Assembly: GCA_003290165.1 (NCBI GenBank)
Contig: QNQO01000531.1
Span: forward strand, 124,001-188,000
Reading direction: 5' to 3'
Length of the DNA stretch: 64,000 nucleotides
Source of the DNA: Berberis thunbergii
Taxonomy: Eukaryota; Streptophyta; Magnoliopsida; Ranunculales; Berberidaceae
Made by a program: the position numbers and the translations under genes. The notes under the pieces were generated by a model, which ran no database searches, was not told where the DNA came from, and saw only the letters and a list, made by a program, of their open reading frames with translations. This document shows, one piece after another, positions 36,156-44,949 of this stretch (the stretch's first letter is position 1; the number at the start of each line of letters is the position of its first letter).

Positions 36156-36251
36156 CACTGCTCTAGAGACAAGTATGTAGAAGTCTGTTAGAATTTCATT
36201 TTGTATAACAATGCCAACCTTAGGTGGAAAATCTGCTTTCATCTCGGTAAC
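36156..36251 (-). pseudogene. KC1: KC1-like exon 7 (start of cNBD)
   Basis: 96 bases, 32 codons: VTEMKADFPPKVGIVIQNEI, then LTDFYILVSRAV. The usual Tyr of AEYFPP is absent, an in-frame codon loss. Good acceptor (TTAACAG) and donor (GTG|GTATGG). Confidence 0.9.
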
Positions 36252-36347
36252 CTGTTAAAAGAAGCTATTGTAAGACATTTTAAAGAGCACAAACATGCTA
36301 TAGATATTACAACACCATAAACAACAACGCCAAAAACACTAATTTAC

Positions 36348-36472
36348 CAATTGGACTATAAGTGATTCGCTAATACCTTTGAAAAGGTAGGCATTTTCAG
36401 CTGTTTTTTTTGAAAAGATGTTGGGCTATGCTGGATCTTATTGCTTTGGGAAGGTCTCCAAGCACTTCATCC
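36348..36472 (-). pseudogene. KC1: KC1-like exon 6, 3' part (C-linker)
   Basis: Resumes with EVLGDLPKAIRSSIAQHLF. A run of eight A shifts the frame, then AENAYLFKGISESLIVQL follows to the donor TTG|GTAAAT. Compared with relatives about 14 codons between QMLA and EEVL are missing, so the insertion came with a deletion. Confidence 0.9.
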
Positions 36473-36933
36473 TATTGGGCAGGTCCGGGTAATCGGCCCG
36501 CAAACCTAAAATCAAAGCTCAGATCGAATTTTTGAAAACTGAAATTTGAGAACTGAGATCAAACCGAATAAGGCTAGTTTAACCGAATTCTAGGGTCGAG
36601 TCGGGTCGGTCTCGGTCCAATCTTTTTCATTGCCTGCATTTTCCACAACCTCGCAGCCCTCATAAGTTTCCTCCGCACTCTCCATCCGCTCCTCTTTAAA
36701 TGCCAAAACCTCACCACCTTCCTTCCCCTTATGCCCATCCCAAACCTTCTCCACCGGCTTCCTCGTGTCCGCTATTTTTACATTCGACAACGGAGACGCC
36801 TTGTGATCCATGAAGTAGGCATTATCTAACTCTTCTTGCACTCTGGGCTCGTCTCGTAACCAAGACGATGTCCACGCATCCACCACATCCGCTGTGCAGC
36901 TTACATCACTGTAGTGTTGCTTCTGTTGGATTG

Positions 36934-39109
36934 TGATGCAAGAGGGTTTCTAGGGTTCCTAATTTGCTCTCAAAGTTATTTACTAAATAACTTATTTGTA
37001 ATCTTTCAATTTAATTAGAAGTCTTTTTAGTTTCATTTTAGGATTAGGCTTTATTTTTTCTTTTAGGAATAGACAACTTGTTATTTTAGTATTTGATTAT
37101 ACTTTTTCTTTTAGGAATAGGTTGTTTATTATTCAAGTTATTTGAGCACTATAAATAGAGTTCTTCCTCAATATTGTAGAATACTTTTAATTTGAATAAT
37201 TTTAATTGAACATTAGAGTTGTTTCTCTGTGTTTTTTTGGGCGAATCTCTTGTGTTATTTTTCCTGTGAATTATCTGTTGAACTAGCCTGCAAGATAATC
37301 TCTATTCTGTCGGCGTCAGTTGGTATCAGAGCTTCAACACTTCTTGGGGTGAGATTTCATCAGTTTCTATGGCTGGTGGTCGTGGTCGCCGCGGGTAGGT
37401 TCCGAACGAGGAAGCCCCGAACCGTGATCATATCGTTCAGGATGTGATGATTGAGAATTTATAGAGATAAGTTGCATAGTTAACCTAGCGTATATCGGCA
37501 CAAGATTTCGGTGATCGTGAGATAGAAGATCATGATTTTGATTCCAGTTTTGAAAACCCGTATCACAAACAAGTTCAATTTTTGGAGCGTCGTGGTCAGG
37601 AGGATCGTCATGGAGACCTTGGATTCAGAGTGGATCTGCCCGAGTTTTCTGGTATGTTACATGCCGAAGGATTCGTTGATTGGTTGAATGAAGTAGAACG
37701 TATTTTTTAGTATAAGAAAGTCCTAGATCGTGACAAGGTAAAATTGGTCGCCATCAAACTCAAAGGCAACATGAATATGAGGCCCATGATCAGAAATGAT
37801 CAAAGCAGTCGACCAGTTTGCCCTCAAGAATCTCGTCCTACCCAGCAGCCACCGCAGAGTAATTCTAACTCAAATATTAGATGTTTCAGATGTGGTGAAT
37901 AGGGACATAGAGCGACTGAGTGCAGGAAGCCTGCTATTCAGAAGGGCAACAATCTACTGATTGAGAAATATGTGGTAAACGAAATTGAGGAGCTTGAAGA
38001 ACCTGTGTATGACGATGGAGATGTGTTGTATGGAGATGGCCATGAGACTCTGGTTGTTCGTAAGAGTCTACTGATTCCCAAGGGCGATTCAGGGAACGAT
38101 TGGTTGAGAACCAATATTTTCTACATGACCTGCACAGTTGTAGATAAAGTCTGTAAGATGATCATTGACAGTGGCAGTTGTGAGAACGTAGTGTCTGAAG
38201 AGGCTGTCTAGAAATTGCAGTTGAAGACTTATAGTCATCCCAAGTCGTACAAATTGTCATGCTTGAATAAAGGTAGTGAGGTAACAGTAGATAGGCTATG
38301 TCTAGTGTCTTTTTCGATTGGCAGAAAATATTTTGATAATGCTTGGTGTGATGTTGTGTCTATGGATGCTTGTCATGTATTGTTAGGCAAGCCTTGGCAG
38401 TATGGTCGCAGTGTTATTCATGATGGGCGGGAAAATACATATTCCCTTAGCATCAAAGGGAAAAATATTGTGTTGGCACTTTGACGGGAAATGACTATTC
38501 CTACCCCGGTAGCCAATAATACTAACATGTTTTCTATGTCCAGGTTTTTGGGTGAGATTGAGCGTGGAGACGTGGTCTATGCTTTGCTGCCTTGTGGGAA
38601 TAGTATTGCGATGATACCAGAGAATCTTCCTCCTGGGCTGCTGCCAGAGGATTTCGATGAAGCTGTTGTGAATTCGAGGACGAGTTCTTTTCAACCCGGG
38701 GCAACTGATGCAGAAGGGTTTCTAGGGTTCCTAATTTGGGTTTCTAGGGTTTCTAATTTTCTCTCAAAGTTATTTACTAAATAACTTATTCGTAATCTTT
38801 CAATTTAATTAAGAGTCTTTTTAGTTTCCTTTTAGGATTAGGCTTTACATTTTCTTTTAGAAATAAACTACTTATTTTAGTATTTGATTCTACATTTTCT
38901 TTTAGGAGTATGTTGTTTATTATTCAAGTTATTTGAGCACTATAAATAAAGTTCTTCCTCAATATTGTAGGATACTTTGGATTTGAATAATTTTAATTGA
39001 ACATTAGAGTTGTTTCTCTGTGATTTTTGGGTGAATCTCTTGTGTTTTTTTTCCTGTGAATTATCTGTTGAACTAGCCTATAGAATAATCGTTATTCTGC
39101 CCAGCGTCA
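36934..39109 (+). mobile_element. non-autonomous Ty3/Gypsy-type LTR element (gag-protease only)
   Basis: LTRs 36934-37318 (385 bases) and 38706-39109 (404) begin TGATGCA and end GCGTCA. GATTG flanks both ends. TGGTATCAGAGC follows the left LTR at 37321. The interior of about 1.4 kb encodes gag and protease but no RT, RNase H or integrase. The 3' LTR is longer because GGGTTTCTAGGGTTTCTA is duplicated in it. Confidence 0.92.
37495..38484 (+). pseudogene. gag and protease remnant of the Gypsy-type element
   Basis: VDLPEFSGMLHAEGFVDWLN is the gag core. The zinc knuckle reads CFRCGE-stop-GHRATEC, with a TAG in place of Gln near 37901. The protease reads MIIDSGSCENVVSEEAV (DSG kept), then DACHVLLGKPWQYGRSVIHD. 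Stops at about 37708, 37901 and 38209 break the frame. Confidence 0.85.
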
Positions 39110-39767
39110 GATTGTGGGATCCAATGGGGTGTTTACACTGGTGCTTTCGAGTTTTGGGGTTGAGATGTACGGTGGGGTTGTTTTGAATGGCGGAATCTCT
39201 TCAATGACCTTGACGCCAGATCTAATTGGTTGTTTCTCTTTTTGTTCTTTCGCCATTTCTGTTTTTGCTGCTTCGTTTGCATCGACTCCTTCTAACTCTC
39301 TTGCGCGGACAGTTGGGTCTGTTGTTCGCGCCTTTGTTGTTGAGGCACGTAACCATGAAAGTCGATTTCTTGTCGTGGCAACTGAAATTTAAGCTGCTAA
39401 TCGAGACTGCATTCTGAATGTTTGATGAATTGCCTCAAAGAAAATTGTTGGGAGGAAGAAATGAAGGTATTGGTTTTTGTGAAGGTCGACAGAGCAGGAT
39501 GAATATAACACGTGTCTATGTGGGTACGTGGATATCAGTCTCGGTCCAATCTCATTCACAAGGTACATATGAATAGGATTTGGGGAAGGTGGAACTGGAA
39601 ACTGATTATTTAGTTTTTTTTTTAAATATTCGGGCCGGGCTGGTTTTCCATTGGGCTTTGAGAATAGGAACCGATAATCGGACCGACGTATTCGGGTCGG
39701 GCCAGATTTGGGATCAGCTAATAAAATAACAATAGAAAATCGGACGAGATCGGATCGCTCGAATGCT

Positions 39768-39860
39768 CACCCCTAGTGCTAACATCTGTTCTTTCTTTCA
39801 GGTGTTCTTTCGATCTCAAATGCTCACCCCTAGTGCTAGCATCTGTTCTTTCAGGTGTTC
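39768..39860. repeat. short tandem duplication at the hAT/exon 6 junction
   Basis: GCTCACCCCTAGTGCTAACA-TCTGTTCTTTCTTTCAGGTGTTC is followed by a second copy starting GCTCACCCCTAGTGCTAGCA. The unit is about 57 bases and spans the element tip plus channel exon, so it arose after insertion. Confidence 0.8.
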
Positions 39861-39911
39861 TGGAAGTCGATTCTTGTTCACATATCGCAGGATTTGATTG
39901 ATGGCATCTCT
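39835..39911 (-). pseudogene. KC1: KC1-like exon 6, 5' part (C-linker)
   Basis: After TTTGCAG the frame reads RDAINQILRYVNKNRLPEHL and KEQMLA, then runs into the hAT junction. A stretch of about 57 bases including the exon end is duplicated at 39776-39830. Confidence 0.88.
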
Positions 39912-40282
39912 CTGCAAATCCATCATTCGGACATGTTGAGTCAATTGAGTAATAGAAAAATTAAGGCACTTTCGTCATTTTGGCAAAACAAAGTTAGGTT
40001 TCAGTGACAAATACTGTATATCTTAGAAGTAAAATAATTCTATACTGGTAATTTCATCTAGTCAGGAATTATGATGGATTCCACCTCCTAAAATGATGAA
40101 AGGGTTTATTAGTCCCACTCTTCATGTTATGCTTTATTAAAACTAAATATTTACACCTATACGACTGAGGAAAACTTCGTCAGTCATTACTGCCTGTCCA
40201 AGTGGGTTGTTATCTTACTTCTGAAACGGTTTACTAGTTGAAAACTCCCGAGTTAAAAGAAGCAATTTCTATCAAGACTTAC
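39861..40282 (-). other. KC1: intron between KC1-like exons 5 and 6
   Basis: Beyond the exon 6 acceptor at 39912-39914 the sequence is AT-rich with no other feature, up to the exon 5 donor. Confidence 0.6.
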
Positions 40283-40598
40283 TATGGCGAAAGTTCGGAA
40301 GGCACTATGGACAATGAGATTGGTGATATTTCCAATGAGGTAAGCGGTAAGGCCAATATTAAAGCATGTAGAAAAGGTTGAACATCTTCTCTCCATTGTT
40401 CTCAGCATGCAGGTCTCCATACCCAACAATACTTAGGGTGGTTATAGACCAATAGATCGAATAGGCGTAGCCCAGCCAGACACTTTTGTCTTCAAAAGTA
40501 TCTATCTGGGCTCCTATCCATGTCTTCTTTTTTATGCGATAATGTGTAGCCATCCAGTAGAGGAAGCAACCAGCAAAGTGCATTGTAAATAAAGTCAC
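40283..40598 (-). pseudogene. KC1: KC1-like exon 5 (S5, pore, S6) with frameshift
   Basis: S5 is [17 protein letters not shown]. The pore helix and filter read [18 protein letters not shown], so the GYGD selectivity signature is intact. S6 starts at FNLFYML; there the frame breaks (bases missing before AATATTGGC) and continues in another frame as [19 protein letters not shown] and AFRTFAI. Ends at ATA|GTAAGT. Confidence 0.94.
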
Positions 40599-40703
40599 CT
40601 GCAATGGATGATTAGTAACTAGTGAGAGTAGATCCACCATGGAATATTATTCATGTCTTGTTCAATTGATAAGTAGGAAATGGAACTCATAGAAGTGAAC
40701 TAC

Positions 40704-40761
40704 ATAGATGAGTTTACAGAGTCTCGTCCAGAAGTAGTTGAATCGAATATCTTTTTCTAGC
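40704..40761 (-). pseudogene. KC1: KC1-like exon 4 (S4-S5 linker)
   Basis: 58 bases reading LEKDIRFNYFWTRLCKLIY, which joins in phase to [12 protein letters not shown] of the next exon. Conserved in all plant Shaker channels. Confidence 0.88.
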
Positions 40762-40888
40762 CTGAGGAAAAAAGAAAAAAGAAATCAAAAATATCATCTG
40801 TTGTGTTGAAACAAGCTATTTACTGTTACATTGTTGCATGCATGTTTAGATATTGTTTGCTGAACTTGGCATGGAAAATGAAGATCAC

Positions 40889-41049
40889 CTGCTGAAAACT
40901 CACTAACACACCTGAGCCGCTACAAACGAAGCATGTTAAGGAAGCCAAAAACATTACCATTGTGCATTTCTCCAGTAAAAATTCTATAAATGAGCTGAAA
41001 TGGCAAGGTTGAAGCAACATCCATAGGAAACCATAACTTGGTAACATAC
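40889..41049 (-). pseudogene. KC1: KC1-like exon 3 (S3-S4) with nonsense codon
   Basis: YVTKLWFPMDVASTLPFQ is S3, and GNVFGFLNMLRL leads into the S4 sensor. The conserved Trp of LRLWRLRR is TAG (40920-40922). The exon end leaves one base where two are needed, a probable single-base loss at the FSA(R) junction. Confidence 0.9.
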
Positions 41050-41143
41050 CTGTTGGAAAAACACAATAAGATGATTCTGAAGTCTTTAAGTTTAATCAAA
41101 GTAAGCGTGGGATAACACGTATAGTTTATGTTTTATATCATAT

Positions 41144-42287
41144 TAGGGGTGGGCATTTGAGACCGAAAACCCGCCCGGACCATGAACCGGACCAAGCGGT
41201 TCGATCTAGTCTGGTTTTCTATTGTTATTTTATTAGTCGGTCCCAAAGCCCGCCCCGGTCTGATTATCGGTTCCTATTCTCAAAGCCCGATGGATAACCG
41301 ACCCAGCCCGAATATTTAAAAAAACTAAATAATCAGTTTCCAGTTCCACTTTCCCCAAAGCCCAACCCAAATCCTATTCATATGTACCTAGTGAAAGAGA
41401 TTAGACCAAGACCGATATCCACGTACCCACACAGACACGTGTTATATTCACCCTGCTTTGTCGACCTTCACAAAACCAATACCTTCATTTCTTCCTCCCA
41501 ACAATTTTCTCTGAGGCAATTCATCAAACATTTAGAATGCAGTCTCGATTAGCAGCTTCAATTTCAATTGCCACAGCAAGAAATCGCGAACAACAGGCCC
41601 AACTGTCCGTGCAAGAGAGTTAGGAGTCGATGTAGACGAAGCAGCGAAAACAGAAATGGCGGAAGAAGAACAAAAGGAGAAACTACCAATTAGATCCGGC
41701 ATCAAGCTCATTGACTAGATTCTGCCATTCAAAACAACCCCACCGTACACCTCAACCCCAAAACTCGAAAGCACCAGTGTAAACACCCCATTGGATCCCA
41801 CAATCCAACAAAAGTGACATGGTGATGTAAGCTTAAAGGATATGAGCTGCACAACAGATGTGGTGGATGCGTGGACGTCGACTCGCAGACGAGACGAGCC
41901 CAGAGTGCATGAAGAGGAAGATAGGGCCTACTTCATGGATCACAAGGCGTCTCCGTTGTCGAATGTAAAAATATCGGACACGAGGAAGCCGGTGGAGAAG
42001 GCATGGGATGGGTATAAGGGGAAGGAAGGTGGTGAGGTTTCGGCGTTTAAAGAGGAGCAGATCGAGAGTGCGGAGGAGACACTTATGAGGGCTGCGAGGT
42101 TGTAGAAAATGCAAGCAATGAAAAAGATTGGACCGAGACCGGCCCGACCCGAGAATTCGGTTAATCGAGATCCAGTTAACCGGCCTTATTCGGTTCGATC
42201 TCGGTTATCAAATTTCAGTTTTCAAAAATTTGGTTCGGGCTTCGGTTTTAGGTTTTCGGGTTGGTTTCCCGAACCTGCCCAGCCCTA
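41144..42287 (+). mobile_element. hAT element copy 1 carrying a conserved ORF, perfect 8-bp TSD
   Basis: 1144 bases. Ends TAGGGGTGGGCA and TGCCCAGCCCTA. TATCATAT flanks both sides (41136-41143 and 42288-42295). The ends are rich in CCCGACC/CGGTTCG motifs. There is no transposase. Inserted in KC1-like intron 2, eight bases from exon 2. Confidence 0.93.
41537..42105 (+). pseudogene. hAT-borne conserved ORF, copy 1
   Basis: MQSRLAASISIATARNREQQ begins at 41537. The middle part carries stops and a frameshift, while the C-terminal 88 codons from 41842 are open: SCTTDVVDAWTSTRRRDEPR, YFMDHKASPLSNVKI, DTRKPVEKAWDGYKGKEGGE, SAEETLMRAARL, then TAG where copy 2 has TGG. The coding similarity to copy 2 runs over the whole length. 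Product unknown. Confidence 0.65.
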
Positions 42288-42295
42288 TATCATAT

Positions 42296-42508
42296 TGAAT
42301 AGCAATTTTCTTGGGGTCGTCAACAAGGAGGTAAGTTGATTTATCCAAATAAGCTACAAAGAAGGTGAGGATGATGTCTAGAGCAAAGAAGCCATCGACA
42401 ATAGAATCAACAGGCATTGCTGACTTGGTTGCCACTTTTTTGAAAGCTAGTTCGAAGGGAGCCCATGCAGAATATATGACTAGCACTACCAGAAACATAT
42501 GCCAGTAC
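42296..42508 (-). pseudogene. KC1: KC1-like exon 2 (S1-S2)
   Basis: 213 bases. FLVVLVIYSAWAPFELAF is S1. DGFFALDIILTFFVAYLDKS is S2, followed by TYLLVDDPKKIAIQ. The expected donor after CA reads ATATGATA instead of GTATGATA, one G-to-A change at +1. A hAT element starts 8 bases further on. Confidence 0.92.
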
Positions 42509-42559
42509 CTGCCACATTTTCATCAAAAAATTAAAAAAATCAATTTTACAGTCCAAATT

Positions 42560-42603
42560 TATTTGAAGAATAAAAATAAAAATAATAATAATAATAATAA
42601 ATA
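42560..42603 (+). repeat. (AAT)n-rich microsatellite
   Basis: AATAAAAATAAAAATAATAA followed by repeated ATA units in KC1-like intron 1. Confidence 0.75.
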
Positions 42604-42834
42604 ACAAATAATAAACCCATTAATAAATAATTCATTATAGCCCAATAACAAATATTCAACCATATTATTGTCACAATATAATCTTTATATTATAAAAGTT
42701 TAGGCATTTTTGTTAAGGGTGTGTAAAGCATCATTGGTAGAATAACAACCTTGAATAAGTTCATCTCCAGATCGTAGATAAGTGTTTTCCCTTCTTCAAA
42801 ATTTGGAAAGAAAACAAAACATTCAAGTGGACTA

Positions 42835-44790
42835 AAGAATGTGAAAACGGTTTTTCAAAGCCTGAAGGCGTATATGGGAAGCACTGAATTGCTATCAAAG
42901 GCAAACGCAAAAGAAACATTTTACATGTATCTATCCATGGTCAAACACGTTGTCAGCTCGGCATACAAGAAGAAAAGGGAACACAGAAATCAATCTATTA
43001 CGTCGACAAAATGTTTGCAGACGCGAAAGTTAACTATCCGTCTTTGGAGAAACTAGCAATCGTCCTGATTGTATCTTCAAGAAAGCTACAACCGTACTTC
43101 CAAGCATAACTGAACAACCACTTTGATCACTACTTCACAAACCAAAACTATTTGGAAGAATGGTAAAGTGGGCAATAGAGCTTGGTCAGTTTGACATCAG
43201 TTACACTCCTAAGACTGCAATAAAAGCTCAAACATTACTAGACTTCATTGCTAAATTCACGGGTGTCAATGAGCATCGACTGAACAGTATCCAAAAGGAA
43301 TAACACGCCGAACAGACTGTTCATGAATGGATCATACGCTGCGACAAAGCATCCAACGAGAAGGGAAGTAGAGCAGGAATAATCTTGTACAACTCAGAAG
43401 GTGTAACATTGGAAAATGCGATAAAATTTAGTTTTAAAGCTTCAAACAATGAAGTTGAATATGAAGCAGTGATAACCGAATTACAATTGGCCAAACACCT
43501 CGGAATAAGAGAAATCAGTGTCTTCACTGACTCCAAATTGGTGGTCAATTAGTTGAATGACGATTCCAAGTCAAAGATGCTCAGATGAAAGTCTACCACC
43601 ATAAAACAAAGGAGTTGATCGAAAGCTGTAAAGCTGCAACTGTTAAATGATGTGTTAGAGCGAAAAATGACAGAGCTGACAAATTGGCAATGAGGCATTA
43701 CGAGTTGAAGAAACTGATAATCCATTCCTCACAGTACATGAGAGCTCAATAGTGGAAACCAAGTGCAATAAACATGTACAACAGACCAGGAGAGCAATAT
43801 TTGATGACTCCAATCTTAACGTACATACAAAGCAGATTACTTCCAACGGATAAATTGGAGGCCCATAAACTACGAAACAGACAACACGGTACACATTGAT
43901 TAATGACAGACTCTACAGAAGGTTTTCCACAGGACTGCTACTAAGATGTCTTTCACCCAACGATCCCAACTATGTTTTACGAGAAATTCACTTCGGCATA
44001 TGCGTGAACCATCCAGGAGGAAGAAAACTAGCTCATAAAGCCTTAACATTGGGATACTATTGGCCAACAATTCAAAAGGATGCAAACAAAGTCGTTCGCA
44101 CTTATGACAAATGTCAATGATTTGCTCCATACACTCACATGCCAAGCCAAAACCTAATTCCAATGAGCAGTCCGTGGCGTTTTCGCAGTGGGGAATGAAC
44201 ATCGTGGGACTACTTCCAGTGTCCTACAAAAAGAAATTATTTCTCGTGGCAGTAGATTACTTCACCAAATGGGTAGAAGTAGTGCCGTTGGCGAAGATCG
44301 GAGAAGCTCAAACTGAAAACTTCCTCTGGAAGGATATAATATGCAGAGTTGGAATCCCCAGAGTGATCGTCACTGACAATGGAAAACAATTCTCAGCAAT
44401 CGCTCACCCACAAGCAAACAAATGAGTAGATCTGACCAACAGAACAATCCTAGAAGCAATAAAAAAGAAGCTTGAAGCATCAAAAGGATTGTGGGCGTTT
44501 GAATTGTCATGCATCCTCTAGGCTTACATAACAAAGAAGGTAATTCCATTCGGAGAAACACTGTTTGCCCTAGCATACAGATCAGAAGCAATGGTACCAG
44601 TGGAAATTGGTATGCCAACATTCAGAATTGAAGAGTTTCGAACAGAGGATAACAACGAATCACTATGAGTCGGACTAGACCTTCTCGATGAGAAATGAAA
44701 AAAAGCCTCGATCAAAGCAACAACCTACCAACAACGGATGGCAAGTTACTACACCAAAAAGTTAGATGAATAGATATAAAAAAATATGTA
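42835..44790 (+). pseudogene. Tat-type Ty3/Gypsy pol remnant (RNase H, second RNH, integrase)
   Basis: A 5'-truncated pol. It starts in the RT/RNase H linker (FQSLKAYMGSTELLSKANAK), continues with KWAIELGQFDISYTPKTAIK, then a second RNase H-like domain of the type found in Tat elements (IIRCDKASNEKGSRAGIIL, SFKASNNEVEYEAVI, SVFTDSKLVVN). Integrase follows: HPGGRKLAHKALTLGYYWPT, SQWGMNIVGLLPVS, VDYFTKWVEVVPLAKIGEAQ, IVTDNGKQF. Many stops and shifts. No 5' LTR or gag is present. Lies in KC1-like intron 1. Confidence 0.88.
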
Positions 44791-44949
44791 CGATAAAGCC
44801 AGACTATAGTTATTGATTGCAAATGGATAACGGAGTCAATCTAGACGTCAGCCAGGCTACGAATACGGGATCAGATGAGGATCACTACGAAAAAGACAAG
44901 GAAACAAAAAGAATACAAGTATAGATAAATCGATATTTTCATTAATTTT

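Larger units (their letters stand above)
36590..39412 (-). pseudogene. hAT-borne conserved ORF, copy 2 (interrupted)
   Basis: Starts MQSRLAA at 39412 with a TAA shortly after, then ISVATTRNRLSWLRAS, VDANEAAKTEMAKEQKEKQ, IRSGVKVIEEIPPFKTTPPY and STPKLESTSVNTPLDPTI. It is cut at 39114 by the nested Gypsy element and resumes at 36933 with AYFMDHKASPLSNVKI, DTRKPVEKVWDGHKGKEGGE and the C-terminus. About 190 residues, without introns. The N-terminus is rich in Arg, Ser and Ala like a mitochondrial presequence. No transposase or known domain is recognised, so it may be a captured host gene or retrocopy. Confidence 0.65.
36473..39775 (-). mobile_element. hAT element copy 2 carrying a conserved ORF, split by a Gypsy element
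   Basis: In minus orientation it begins TAGGGGTGAGCATTCGAG (39775 downward) and ends near GGACCTGCCCAATA (36473). It aligns with copy 1 (41144-42287), including the pyrrolic CCCGACCCGA-type ends and the internal ORF. No target duplication: the channel exon lost about 40 bases at the site. A Gypsy element (36934-39109, GATTG duplication) is nested in it. Confidence 0.85.

Noticed and set aside
39114..39392. A 92-codon plus-strand frame
   Set aside because: It is the shadow of the hAT-borne ORF on the opposite strand, which has the matching copy at 41537.
36465..39783. An 8-bp target duplication for hAT copy 2
   Set aside because: Flanks CTTCATCC and GTGCTAAC do not match, and the exon has lost sequence at the site.
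42288..42300. A U12-type AT-AC intron at exon 2 of the channel
   Set aside because: The downstream acceptor is CAG and the donor lacks the ATATCC consensus, so a mutated GT donor is simpler.
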